A DNA stretch of 64,000 nt from Azadirachta indica. Lineage: Eukaryota; Streptophyta; Magnoliopsida; Sapindales; Meliaceae. The stretch is taken from the NCBI GenBank assembly GCA_022749755.1, contig CM040447.1:10286087-10350086 (forward strand), given 5' to 3'. Of this stretch, positions 51,928-61,353 are shown in pieces; the stretch's first letter is position 1; the number at the start of each line of letters is the position of its first letter. The position numbers and the translations under genes were made by a program. The notes beneath the pieces were generated by a model that saw only the letters and a program-made list of their open reading frames with translations, had not been told where the DNA came from and made no database searches.

Positions 51928-52475
51928 ATGGCAAGTGATCATAGAGTTTCTAAGTCATCTAAATGGTTCTCTAACAAGGGTCTTAGGATAAGCCTCCATC
52001 GCCATCGATCGAAGTACAGCTCAAGCTCTCCTAATTCCCCGATGTCTCCAGGTACCCGAAAAAATTAACGAAAGACGATGAGCTGAAGGAAGTTTTCCGT
52101 CATTTTGATGGTGATGGTGATGGGAAAATTTCGGCTCTCGAACTTCGGGCTTATTTTGGTTCCATTGGAGAGTACATGTCGTACGAAGAGGCTCAAGGAG
52201 CAATCGATGATCTTGATACCGACGGGGACAGTTTATTGGATTTTCAGGACTTCCTGAAGATGATGAAACGGGAAGGAGACGAGGATCTGAAGAAGGCCTT
52301 TGAGATGTTTGAGTTGGAAAAGAAAGGGTGCATCACTCCAAAAGGCTTGCAAAGGATGTTGAATCGTTTAGGTGATTCAAAATCGTATGATGAGTGCGTT
52401 GCCATGATTCAAGTCTTTGATATTGATGGCAATGGAGTTATTGATTATCATGAGTTTTACCAAATGATGGCTTAA
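51928..52475 (+). CDS. Calmodulin-like protein (CML37/38/39-like), reading frame broken by one base
   Basis: EF-hand calcium sensor. The ATG at 51,928 opens a basic, serine-rich N-terminal region that reads into a TAA at 52,066. The EF-hand part lies in the -1 frame, open from 52,035. The switch falls in ACCCGAAAAAA (52,054-52,064); a missing C in the CCC run would explain it. With one base added the product is about 182 aa. EF1 (DGDGDGKISALE), EF2 (DTDGDSLLDFQD) and EF4 (DIDGNGVIDYHE) have good ligands. EF3 (ELEKKGCITPKG) does not and should not bind calcium; CITP at this place is typical of the CML37/38/39 group, whose members respond to wounding and pathogens. AATAAA lies at 52,683. It is intronless, as usual for CMLs. 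If the break is real, translation could only start at an internal ATG (52,176), losing EF1. Confidence 0.85.
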
Positions 52476-53272
52476 TTTCCTACAAGTTTCTTTGTTTTTT
52501 TTTTTTCTTTTCTGTAAAGAAATGTATCAAATATACTTATGCATGCGGTTCGTCCAACATATATACACAAATGTTTGCATGAGTGATTGCATATATGATA
52601 TATACATATATGATCCTTTTGTTTATGTTTTTCTAATTTCATGTATCCACTCGAAACATAGTCACCGCAGGCTGCTATGCAAAATAAAGTAACTATATAT
52701 ATATATATATGTATGTATGTATGTATGTATTATTAGCTTTAAGGAGAAAAGGTGTTTGAAGTGATTTACCAATCCTTTTTTCTTCTTTTCTAAGCGATGA
52801 TCCTTCAATTTCGATGGAGGTAAAAATCACAGGCAATCCGTGACTCGTTGTTGCGTAATTATTAAACCCTATAGCTACATCAACCAAAAGTAATTTTAAA
52901 CAGAGGGAGTCACGGGAATTCCAAGCAGATGATGTGATTTGATTTTTATTTGATCGATCAATACAATTGGTAGAGGCAGTATTCTTTGCCTCCGAAAAGC
53001 ATTTGTATTTGATTTTTATATAGAATTCAGATTCCAACGTAATGTCATTTTTCTCTCCAGTTAAGTTTCCATGGAACAGACCAATGCTAGCCTGGTTTTG
53101 TACATTAATATAGATGACAAGTCATGGATTTAGGAAGACGTACAACAGATGGATTCCAATGTTTAGTCTGCAGGAAATTAATAGCACGACTTAACTTACC
53201 AGTGGGTCTGGGAATGTGATCTATGTGCATACGCATGACGTGAGGATTAGAGCTGTTTAACTTTAAATTTTA
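52476..53272. other. 3' region of the CML gene and spacer
   Basis: Contains a (TA)n/(TATG)n microsatellite at about 52,695-52,729 and AATAAA at 52,683. No further gene recognised. Confidence 0.45.
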
Positions 53273-53273
53273 A

Positions 53274-53694
53274 GTGACCGTTTGGTTTTACTTTTTCATT
53301 GATCAAAAGAGGATTTTTAATAATAAAAATTCTTTTCAAATTTTTTAATGTCGTTTGATTGACAATGAAAAAAATTTTTAAAAATTAAAAAAATTATTTT
53401 CTTTCTATTGGAAGAAGTCCAAAATTTGGGTTTTTAACAGTAAAACTTCCCTAACTTTTTTAAAAGGTAAAATTGTCTAAAATACCCTTACTTTATTTTA
53501 AAAATTCTACATTATTTCTTTAAAATAAAACATTAAAAATTTATCTATTAAAATAATTATTCAAATTTTTCTCAAAGATATTTATGATAACCAAACGATT
53601 AATAAACTTTTATTAAAAGATTTACTCATAAAAGTTTTACGGATAAAATTTCTACTTTAAAAAGCTCTATTTGAAAAGTTATAACAAACGGACT
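53274..53694. mobile_element. MITE-like element with imperfect terminal inverted repeats
   Basis: The left end GTGACCGTTTGGTTTTACTT and the reverse complement of the right end (AGTCCGTTTGTTATAACTTT) are similar over about 28 bases. TTAA flanks both sides (53,270-53,273 and 53,695-53,698). The interior is AT-rich and noncoding. The roughly 420-bp size and TTAA flanks suggest a small nonautonomous DNA transposon; the superfamily is not certain. Confidence 0.5.
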
Positions 53695-53980
53695 TTAAGA
53701 CTCTTTGCCTTTAGTTGACCCGTGTACTCAAAAGATTGGAAGAATTTCACTTTAGTCACTAACCTTTGTGTGGAAATATACTTTGATCCATTTATTTGAC
53801 ACTTCTCACAGTCATCCCTTCCAATTCATTATTTTAATCCACTTCATTTTAAACTTTTGACTAAAATTTCGTTTCTCTTTCCTATGAAATTAGTGAAATG
53901 AATGATGTTGTACAAATTATAAATACTAAAAATTAATATGGGTAAGTTTGGAAGAGAAAAAATCATGTCATAAAAGGCTA

Positions 53981-54240
53981 AAAGCTATGTCTTAGGAGTC
54001 TCTTTCTAAGAAGTTATCAAGACAAAAGTTATGCGATAGGCATCTTATCCTAAAAAATCATGAAGCCAAAAATTATGTACTAGACATCTTGTCTTATAAA
54101 GTTATGAAGTCCAAGAATTATGTGTTAGGTATCTTGTATTAAGAAATCATAAAACCCGAAAATTATATGTTAGAAATCTATTTTTAGGAAGTGAAGTCCA
54201 AGAATTATGTACTAGGTATCTTGTCCTAGAAGGCCAAGAA
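53981..54240. repeat. Minisatellite, six units of 42-45 bp
   Basis: The core ATTATGTACTAGGTATCTTG recurs, with changes, at about 53,984, 54,028, 54,072, 54,117, 54,162 and 54,204. Unit spacings are 44, 44, 45, 45 and 42 bases. The units differ by 15-30 percent, so the array is old. Confidence 0.8.
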
Positions 54241-54722
54241 GGTCAGAATTTGATATTTGCGTATTTGGCAACCAAGTTTGAGAAATTATTAAATTTGGTC
54301 CAAACCCAACAAACCCATTAGCGTGTAGAAGTTCAGTTCAATATTAAGTTCTAATGAAAATAAATTCGAGAAAGAAATGATATCTCTGATAATGAGGAAT
54401 CTTAAATGAATAAGAAATTAACTAGTTTGTATTTAAAAAAAACTTTATAATACAAATTATATAAGGGGAGTGTTAAGAGAAAGAGAGTGAGAAAGATACA
54501 TACAAGAAAAGTAAGAAATACTGAGAAAAGAGAAAGAGAGAAAGCTTTGCTTGTATTATGATAACTTTATTTTTAAGCATTAATAACATCTCTCCCCAAA
54601 GATAAGTTTGTGAACGTAGATTATGTGTCGAATAATATAAATCTTTGATGTCTTATTTTCTTTTTCCTTGTTTATTTTATATTAAATTCTTAATTATATT
54701 GTTAGTCAAATTTTTGCGTCAA
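54241..54722. mobile_element. Possible solo-LTR-like sequence
   Basis: A stretch with a purine-rich part (AGAGAAAGAGAGAAAGC near 54,530), T-rich sequence beyond, and an end reading TTTTTGCGTCAACA (to about 54,722) resembles copia LTR layout. No start, target duplication or partner was found. The adjoining minisatellite may belong to the same element. Weak call. Confidence 0.25.
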
Positions 54723-55520
54723 CATATGAGATAAGAAAAATTGATCTGTTAGTGGGTCTTATAAAATTATTTTATTACTCTTTTTTCTATTGATCAAATT
54801 TAATAAAATTTGGTTAAAGGACTAAGGAAAGACAAAGACAAAAGTTAGATAGTTCTATGTCATAATTAATGTCTAATTTGTCTACTAAACTATAATTTTA
54901 TAAAACTTTAGGCACTAAAGTAAAACTCTCCCAAATAGATTAGATTGCCAACAAGTTAAAGTTCATGTTGGTCGCCTAGTTTATTAATTATTAAATCTCA
55001 ACATTAATTAATTTGTAATCTAAAAGTTAAAAACTTTTGACCAATATCTTTTATTTCCACTTGACCAATATTTTTTCTTCGCAATAAGTAATAGCAAAAA
55101 GCTATCCAACTAGCATAAAAAATCAAAGGTTTCAAATATCGCTGAGATAATCTCTTTGTGATCTTATTTGTATCTCTAGTTTTATTTCAATCTCAATTTT
55201 TATCTCATTTTTGTTTGAATTAAATTAAAAGAAACGGAAACGATAGTAATTAAGTGCACACATTAACTCTTAGTTACAAATTATAGCGAAGAATCAGTAG
55301 CATCATATTCTTGCATGTTTATATCAATTGTTAATCGTTAAATATAGACAACTTCAACGATGAAATTAAATTTGCATATTTAATTAATATATAATTAATA
55401 CACCATAATTAATATATATGCTAAATTCAATTTAACAAATAGAAATATTTAAATTTAACTGTTCACAAAATAGTATAAGATTACATGTAAAAATAGGAAT
55501 GCTAATCCTTTCCAATATGA
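54723..55520. other. AT-rich intergenic region
   Basis: No gene recognised. The part around 55,370-55,450 resembles AT-rich blocks near 15,730 and 26,755. Confidence 0.35.
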
Positions 55521-55929
55521 CTTAGGGCGTGTTTGTTTTTTTATTTAAATTTGTATAATTTTATTTAAATATTTAAGAACTATTTGTTTCATACTTATGT
55601 CTAAAAACCTTTTTAAAATGTTTGAATATATTTAAATTAAAAATTTTAATTTAAATTTAAATAACCAAATATCTAAATAAATTAAATATTTTATTTGTAA
55701 ATAATATCTTTAATTTATTATTTAACATTTATACATGTGTAAACAACTTAACATATCAATTTTAATATTTTTAGAGTATATATGTGAATATACCAATTTT
55801 AAATTTTATTTTTTATTTTTTTTTTTTTTTTATCTTAAATGTCTGAATATATATGTTAAGTTATTAAAATAAAATTTAATAACTCATATTTCAGTTATAT
55901 TTAGACTTAAAAAAAAAACACTATCTTAG
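55521..55929. mobile_element. AT-rich MITE-like element, second copy of the 25.6-kb family
   Basis: The left end CTTAGGGCGTGTTTGTTTTT and the reverse complement of the right end (CTAAGATAGTGTTTTTTTTT) form an imperfect inverted repeat. The interior aligns with 25,640-25,930. The GGCGTGTTTG terminus is common in plant hAT-type MITEs. Noncoding. Confidence 0.55.
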
Positions 55930-56544
55930 CGAAGTATATTACATTTTCTACATTTATTAAAGGTAATATTATATATTAATTTAATTTTAATACCTAATTA
56001 CTATTCTAAATATAATAAAATCTATTATTACTTCTTTTATGTTCCTGTTCTTAAATTTGGAATTAGTATTGATGATAAATACTTTTACTTTTTGTGCAAT
56101 AATTTTGCTATAACTATTAAATGTGGGACAATTTATTTAAAAAGAAATAGATTTAAGGTTACTCTATTTGCACCCTTTGGATTACCCTTTTTCCATATTG
56201 GGTTGGGTGGACTGTGTCCAAGCCCACTAGGATTTTTAGGTGTTCAAAATCTATTTCAATACAATCAATCTGCTCAATCTGTCTTTCAATAAATTTGATG
56301 GATCAAATGAGAGTGTGGAATTCAAAAATCTAAAATTTGCTTACAGTGAATTGAATTATAAATTTATATTGTCAATTCGTCAAATTTGGCTTCAATTCAT
56401 TACCAATAATGTAATAATATTTTAAATAAAATATTATTTTATAATATATAAAAATTGTAAAATATTTACCATAAACTTAATAATCTATTAATCTTAATTC
56501 AATAATTCTTAATAAGTCAGTAGGCCCAATCTAATTATTAACAA
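55930..56544. other. AT-rich intergenic region
   Basis: No supported gene. A frame of 66 codons at 56,092-56,292 has no recognisable domain. Confidence 0.35.
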
Positions 56545-56595
56545 TAAAAAAATAAAATAAAATAAAATAAAATAAAATAAAATAAAATAAAATAA
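56545..56595. repeat. (AAAAT)n pentanucleotide microsatellite
   Basis: About ten consecutive AAAAT units; a length-variable marker candidate. Confidence 0.9.
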
Positions 56596-57953
56596 GAGAA
56601 AAGCGTACTGCCTATTATCTTAATCCTTCTGTCGTTCTTTTCTTTCACATATTATCAACGATTATATTTGTATTATGGTATGAAATATGCTTGGACTCAA
56701 AGAACGAAACCTCTAATTTATTTAATTATATATAAAATTTTTAAATAAACCATCATATTAAAATGGTCTATTTCAAAAAATACGTATAATTGAAATAGTC
56801 AAATTTTTACAACATTAATTATAAAATTTTTTACAACATAAAAAATTTTTGCAGTAGAAAATTTTTAATTAATTGTAAAAATTTCTACAACATAATTTTT
56901 TATTATTAATTATAAAAATTAACAGCAAATTTGACAACATTAGTTATACATAATTTTTGAAATAAACTATTTTAATCACATGGTCTATTTAAAAAAATTA
57001 TGTATAGTTAATATTATAAAAAAATTAATAGCTGATTGAAAAGAAAAAAAATATTAAGAGTCATAAAATTATTATAACTTTCAAATTTAAATATTAGAAT
57101 AAAATTATATTAGTTATTATAAATAAAAGAAAATATGATTATTTTACATTTTTAATAGTTAAGTTATAAACTAGTCAATTTATATTAAAAATAATAACCT
57201 CATAAGTATCACTAAAACTAGTAGTGTCTGTACATTTTCTTAAAAGTCAAGGGTATTTAACATATGCTACAAACTCAAAGGGTGTGTGCTGTTGCAAGGC
57301 CTTTTTCCTTCACCTTCTCATTTTTTTTCTTCCAAACGATCAATATTTTTATTTACAATATACTTTTTTCTTAAAAAAGAAATTAATAACAATATTGTGT
57401 AAAAGATTATAAATTTTAATAATATATGCTTGTAAATTTACTATGATTATTTTTATAACTTTTTCTTAAATTTTTTATCTAACTTTAATAAACACAATTT
57501 TTCACTAAAAAAACCCAATGATAATATTTATATATTTAACGTTTATTATTTATTTTGAATTAGTATATTTATTTGAAAGTTTTTATAAACTATATATATA
57601 TTTTTTATTATTATCGTTAATAAAATATAATTAATATTAAAATTAAATATTAATTTATTTATATCAGATTAAATAGATGGCATTCGAAAATTTTTTTAAA
57701 GGATTAAATAAAATTAAATTTTATCATATCATAGATCCAGTTGAATTGAAAAAATTTCAATTTGTGAAGTGATGAATGGACGCTAACCTTCGGCCACACA
57801 TAAAGGAGTTATGATGGGCCAGTGAGGTCCATGTAAAAACTGATTTGGCATTTTCGATGGACCCAACCCAGAGACGTATAGTCGAATTTGATTCGCTGCG
57901 GAAATGCCTACAGCGCTGCATAAATAAGCATATATTATAGATGATGGCCCAAC
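56596..57953. other. AT-rich intergenic region upstream of the LysM kinase gene
   Basis: No gene recognised. AT-rich until about 57,770, then less so toward the LYK promoter. Confidence 0.4.
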
Positions 57954-57978
57954 GTCAACCTTTTCGGCTTCTTTTGAC
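57954..57978 (+). promoter_or_regulatory. W-box pair upstream of the LYK gene
   Basis: GTCAACC (reverse of GGTTGAC) at 57,954 and TTGACTT at 57,974 form two W-box cores of opposite orientation within 25 bases, about 500 bases before the coding start. WRKY control of chitin-receptor genes is plausible, but this is only positional evidence. Confidence 0.3.
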
Positions 57979-58467
57979 TTGATATTTCAGATACTTATGC
58001 CGATTAAAAAATGAGTAGACGATGTTTGGATGGGACGTGACAACAATTTTTTATCCCCAAATTGGTGCTGATTTTACGGTTGGAAGTTTGTGTCATAAAC
58101 CATGCTAGAATTTGATGCCACAGCCGGCCGGGAACTTAATCTTCTTTGTGTTTGCATGTCTTCAGGTCCGTCCTCAGTTTTAATCATTTTCCGAATCTGG
58201 ACAAAAACGAACAGAAAAGCTCTATTTCCCTGTTCAGAATCAGCCCTTTCAAATAATGATGGTGATAGTCTACGATCTACCAGGATTACAGTAACATAGT
58301 CAGTGATGGAGATAGGGTCAACGACGCAGTCTTCTTCATCCCTCCAAATTTTCTCTGGCAAATTCAAATTTGGAGTATTCGTAAGAATAATTCTTCTCTG
58401 AAAAGTCGGTTCCAAATGCAGCCGCCATTTGGTGTCTACGTAAGTTTTCACTTTCTTAAAGCAACAT

Positions 58468-60438
58468 TTGGGCATATCCTCCATCTCATCCTTCATGTTC
58501 AACATGAGTTTTCCCTCTTTCGTTTCGGTTTTCACGTTGTTCATTCTATGTTTCTGTTCTTTGATTCATGCCCAGCAGCCTTATGTTGGACGTGCCACAA
58601 CAGCCTGTGGAAACGTAGATACTTCAAATTCTAATTCTGTCCTTGGGTACTCCTGTAATGGCCTGAATAGGAGTTGCCAAGGTTACCTTACCTTCAGGTC
58701 TCAACCTCCTTTTAACTCTGTTTCTTCCATCTCTACGCTCTTGGCCTCTGATCCATCTCAGCTCTCCGAAATAAACTCAGTTTCTGAGACTGCAACGTTT
58801 GAAACAAACAAGTTGGTAATAGTTCCAGTAAACTGCTCTTGTTCAGGTTCAGGTTCACGTCAATATTACCAGGTAAACACATCTTATACTATTAAGAATC
58901 GAGATACCTATTTGTTCATTGCAAATAACACCTTTCAAGCTCTGTCAACCTGTCAAGCACTACAGGATCAAAATACCGGTAATGCCAGCAATTTAGTTAT
59001 TGGTGCAAGAATTACTGTTCCTCTTAGATGTGCCTGTCCTACAAAGAACCAGACTGACGATGGATTCCGGTATTTGTTGACCTACCTAGTTGCTCAGGGT
59101 GATACTGTCAATGGAATTAGTGCTAGATTTGGTGTGGATTCTGTGAAGACTCTTGAAGCTAATAGTCTTTCCCAACAAGATTTTATTAATTTTTTCACCA
59201 CACTTCTAGTTCCTCTGGAAAACCCGCCATCGAGTTCTCAAACAATAGAGCCACCGCCTCCTCCATCCTCACCTCCACCTCCACCTCCTAACTCAACATC
59301 CAATGAAGGTTCAAACAAAACGTGGATTTATGTGGTAGCAGGAGTTCTTGGAGGAGCTCTTATACTGATTGTTGTTATCATTATTTTCCGTAAATTCTTT
59401 GGCACCATTATTTTCTTTAAATGCTTCTACAGAAGGAAGAAGAAGAAACCTGATTCAATTATCTTCTCCCATAGCTTTGAGGAACGTCAAAAACCATTTA
59501 ACAAGAAGTTAGATGAAGAATACTCCCAGGACTTCTTGGTAAGCATATCTGGCGTAGCTCAATCCCTTAAAGTCTACAGTTTCAAAGAACTGCAGTTTGC
59601 AACAGATAATTTCGGCTCCAGTTGTTTGATTAAAGGATCTGTTTACCGTGGCAAAATCAACGGTGATTTCGCTGCCATTAAGAAAGTGAATGGAGACGTG
59701 TCAAAGGAGATAAGTTTGTTAAACAAGATCAACCATTCTAACGTTATCCGGCTTTCTGGGGTTTGTTACAATGAAGGAAATTGGTATCTGGTTTATGAAT
59801 ATGCTGTCAATGGAAATTTGAGTGATTGGATTCATGGCGACAAAAATGAAGAAAAAGTTTTGAACTGGAAACAGAGAATACAGATTGCATTTGATGTCGC
59901 CACAGGTCTTAGTTATCTGCATACCTTCACCAACCCTCCTCATGTTCACAAAGATATAAAGAGCAGTAATGTTCTTTTGGACAGTGATTTCAGGGCTAAG
60001 ATAGCTAACTTTGCTCTGGCAAGGCCAACAGAAGAGGAAGAAGGTGAAATTGCCCTGACAAGGCACATTGTTGGAACTAAAGGTTACATGGCTCCCGAAT
60101 ATTTGGAAAATGGTTTGATCTCCACAAAACTTGATGTCTATGCATTTGGAGTTCTCATGCTGGAGATGCTTACAGGGAAAGAGGCTGTTGCACATTATGC
60201 AAAGGAAAATATGCACTTATCTGATGTTTTAAATTCTGTGATTAATGAGGAAGATGGAGAAGAGAATTTGAGTCACTTCATGGATCCATGTATGGAAGGG
60301 AACTATCCTTCAGAACTCGCCTTATTGGTGATCAAAATGATTGACAGTTGCTTGAAGAAAGATCCCACAACTCGTCCAACCATGTATGAGATACAGCATT
60401 TTCTCTCAAATATCCTGAACGCTTCGTCGACCTGGTAA
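58468..60438 (+). CDS. LysM receptor-like pseudokinase, LYK4/LYK5 type
   Basis: 656-residue single-exon plasma-membrane protein. Order: signal peptide (about 1-35, ending CSLIHA), an extracellular part with the paired CSC and CAC cysteine motifs typical of three LysM domains, a proline-rich stalk (PPPPPP, about 260-275), one membrane helix (about 286-308), a basic RRKKKK anchor and a kinase-like domain. The kinase looks inactive: the glycine loop is collapsed to KGSVYRG, DFG reads NFA (N514-A516), and HRD reads HKD (494-496), while the VAIK lysine (K405) remains. Arabidopsis LYK5 and LYK4 have the same inactive layout and bind chitin with CERK1; gene order favours LYK4 (At2g23770). Two further in-frame ATGs (58,495 and 58,504) could be the true start and would give a more standard signal peptide. 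Confidence 0.93.
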   Translation: MGISSISSFMFNMSFPSFVSVFTLFILCFCSLIHAQQPYVGRATTACGNVDTSNSNSVLGYSCNGLNRSCQGYLTFRSQPPFNSVSSISTLLASDPSQLSEINSVSETATFETNKLVIVPVNCSCSGSGSRQYYQVNTSYTIKNRDTYLFIANNTFQALSTCQALQDQNTGNASNLVIGARITVPLRCACPTKNQTDDGFRYLLTYLVAQGDTVNGISARFGVDSVKTLEANSLSQQDFINFFTTLLVPLENPPSSSQTIEPPPPPSSPPPPPPNSTSNEGSNKTWIYVVAGVLGGALILIVVIIIFRKFFGTIIFFKCFYRRKKKKPDSIIFSHSFEERQKPFNKKLDEEYSQDFLVSISGVAQSLKVYSFKELQFATDNFGSSCLIKGSVYRGKINGDFAAIKKVNGDVSKEISLLNKINHSNVIRLSGVCYNEGNWYLVYEYAVNGNLSDWIHGDKNEEKVLNWKQRIQIAFDVATGLSYLHTFTNPPHVHKDIKSSNVLLDSDFRAKIANFALARPTEEEEGEIALTRHIVGTKGYMAPEYLENGLISTKLDVYAFGVLMLEMLTGKEAVAHYAKENMHLSDVLNSVINEEDGEENLSHFMDPCMEGNYPSELALLVIKMIDSCLKKDPTTRPTMYEIQHFLSNILNASSTW

Positions 60439-61186
60439 AAATTGTCAAACAACTTTTATGCAGCTAGAGTTTCAGTGAACATCCTACATTGAGACATTTA
60501 CCCTTCTCTCTTGTTGTATGATGAGTTATATACATACACGTTAACTTTGTTGTATTGCTATTGTTTTGTTATTGATAAAAATTTGGCTGCTAAAATCTCA
60601 TGAAAATTATGTTCATTGGAATAAATTCCTCAAAAGTGCAAGGGCACCGCCATTAATGAAGAATACTTTTGCATTTTTACCAAAATATAAATTAACAAAT
60701 TTTTGAAAAAGAAATTATTGGAAGATAAAAATTTTACTCAACTCTCTGTTGTATAACGAATGCATACAACTGTTAATACATCAATATAGACTGTAATGCA
60801 TGGAAAATAATTAAATTTCAATGAGCCAACCAAAGTTGTTTTAAAAGATACCGTCAAACACATATTTGCAGAATAATTGTTGACACTGGTAACTTACAAC
60901 TACATGATAGTGGGCATACTTAGAAGTTTCGCTATAGTATCTCGCACACCCCTAAAACACTGCCCGGGCCCTAAAGGACAAACTGGGTTTCATGATGGGG
61001 CAAACTGATAGGCCCGCACGTAATGCGAGGTACCTTTCGGCCCCTTTTTTTCTCTTTTTTGTGAAAAAAAATTGGAAAAATCGACTTCGGAAGATTCTGT
61101 ATGTCCGAGGAACCAATCATCGTAACAGAATTAGGATGATCCAAGTACCCGAAAACATTTAATGAGATCAACGGCTGCGTGTCTGC
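60439..61186. other. Spacer between LYK and COR413 genes
   Basis: Probably the LYK 3' UTR followed by the COR413 promoter. Nothing else is recognised. A less AT-rich patch at about 60,940-61,060 contains GGGCCC and AGGCCCG motifs. Confidence 0.4.
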
Positions 61187-61328
61187 CACGTGAAAGTACA
61201 TTAGGTAAGATCGATTGCTTTTATGTATTTCAGACTCTTAGAGAAGCTGGCTGATTGCAAATTGCAATAGCAAGTCAAGATCTTCAGGAGAAGAGATATC
61301 AGGGCGAATGATACGGCTATGCTATAAA
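61187..61328 (+). promoter_or_regulatory. G-box/ABRE and TATA-like motif before the COR413 gene
   Basis: A perfect CACGTG in GCCACGTGAA (61,187-61,192) is a good ABA-response-element candidate, which suits a cold/ABA-regulated family. TATAAA at 61,323-61,328 is only 26-31 bases before the first ATG. If it is used, transcription would start at about the ATG and favour the second in-frame ATG at 61,366. I saw no CCGAC (DRE/CRT) core nearby. Confidence 0.4.
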
Positions 61329-61353
61329 AGATAAAAAGTTGGTGAAGACGAAG

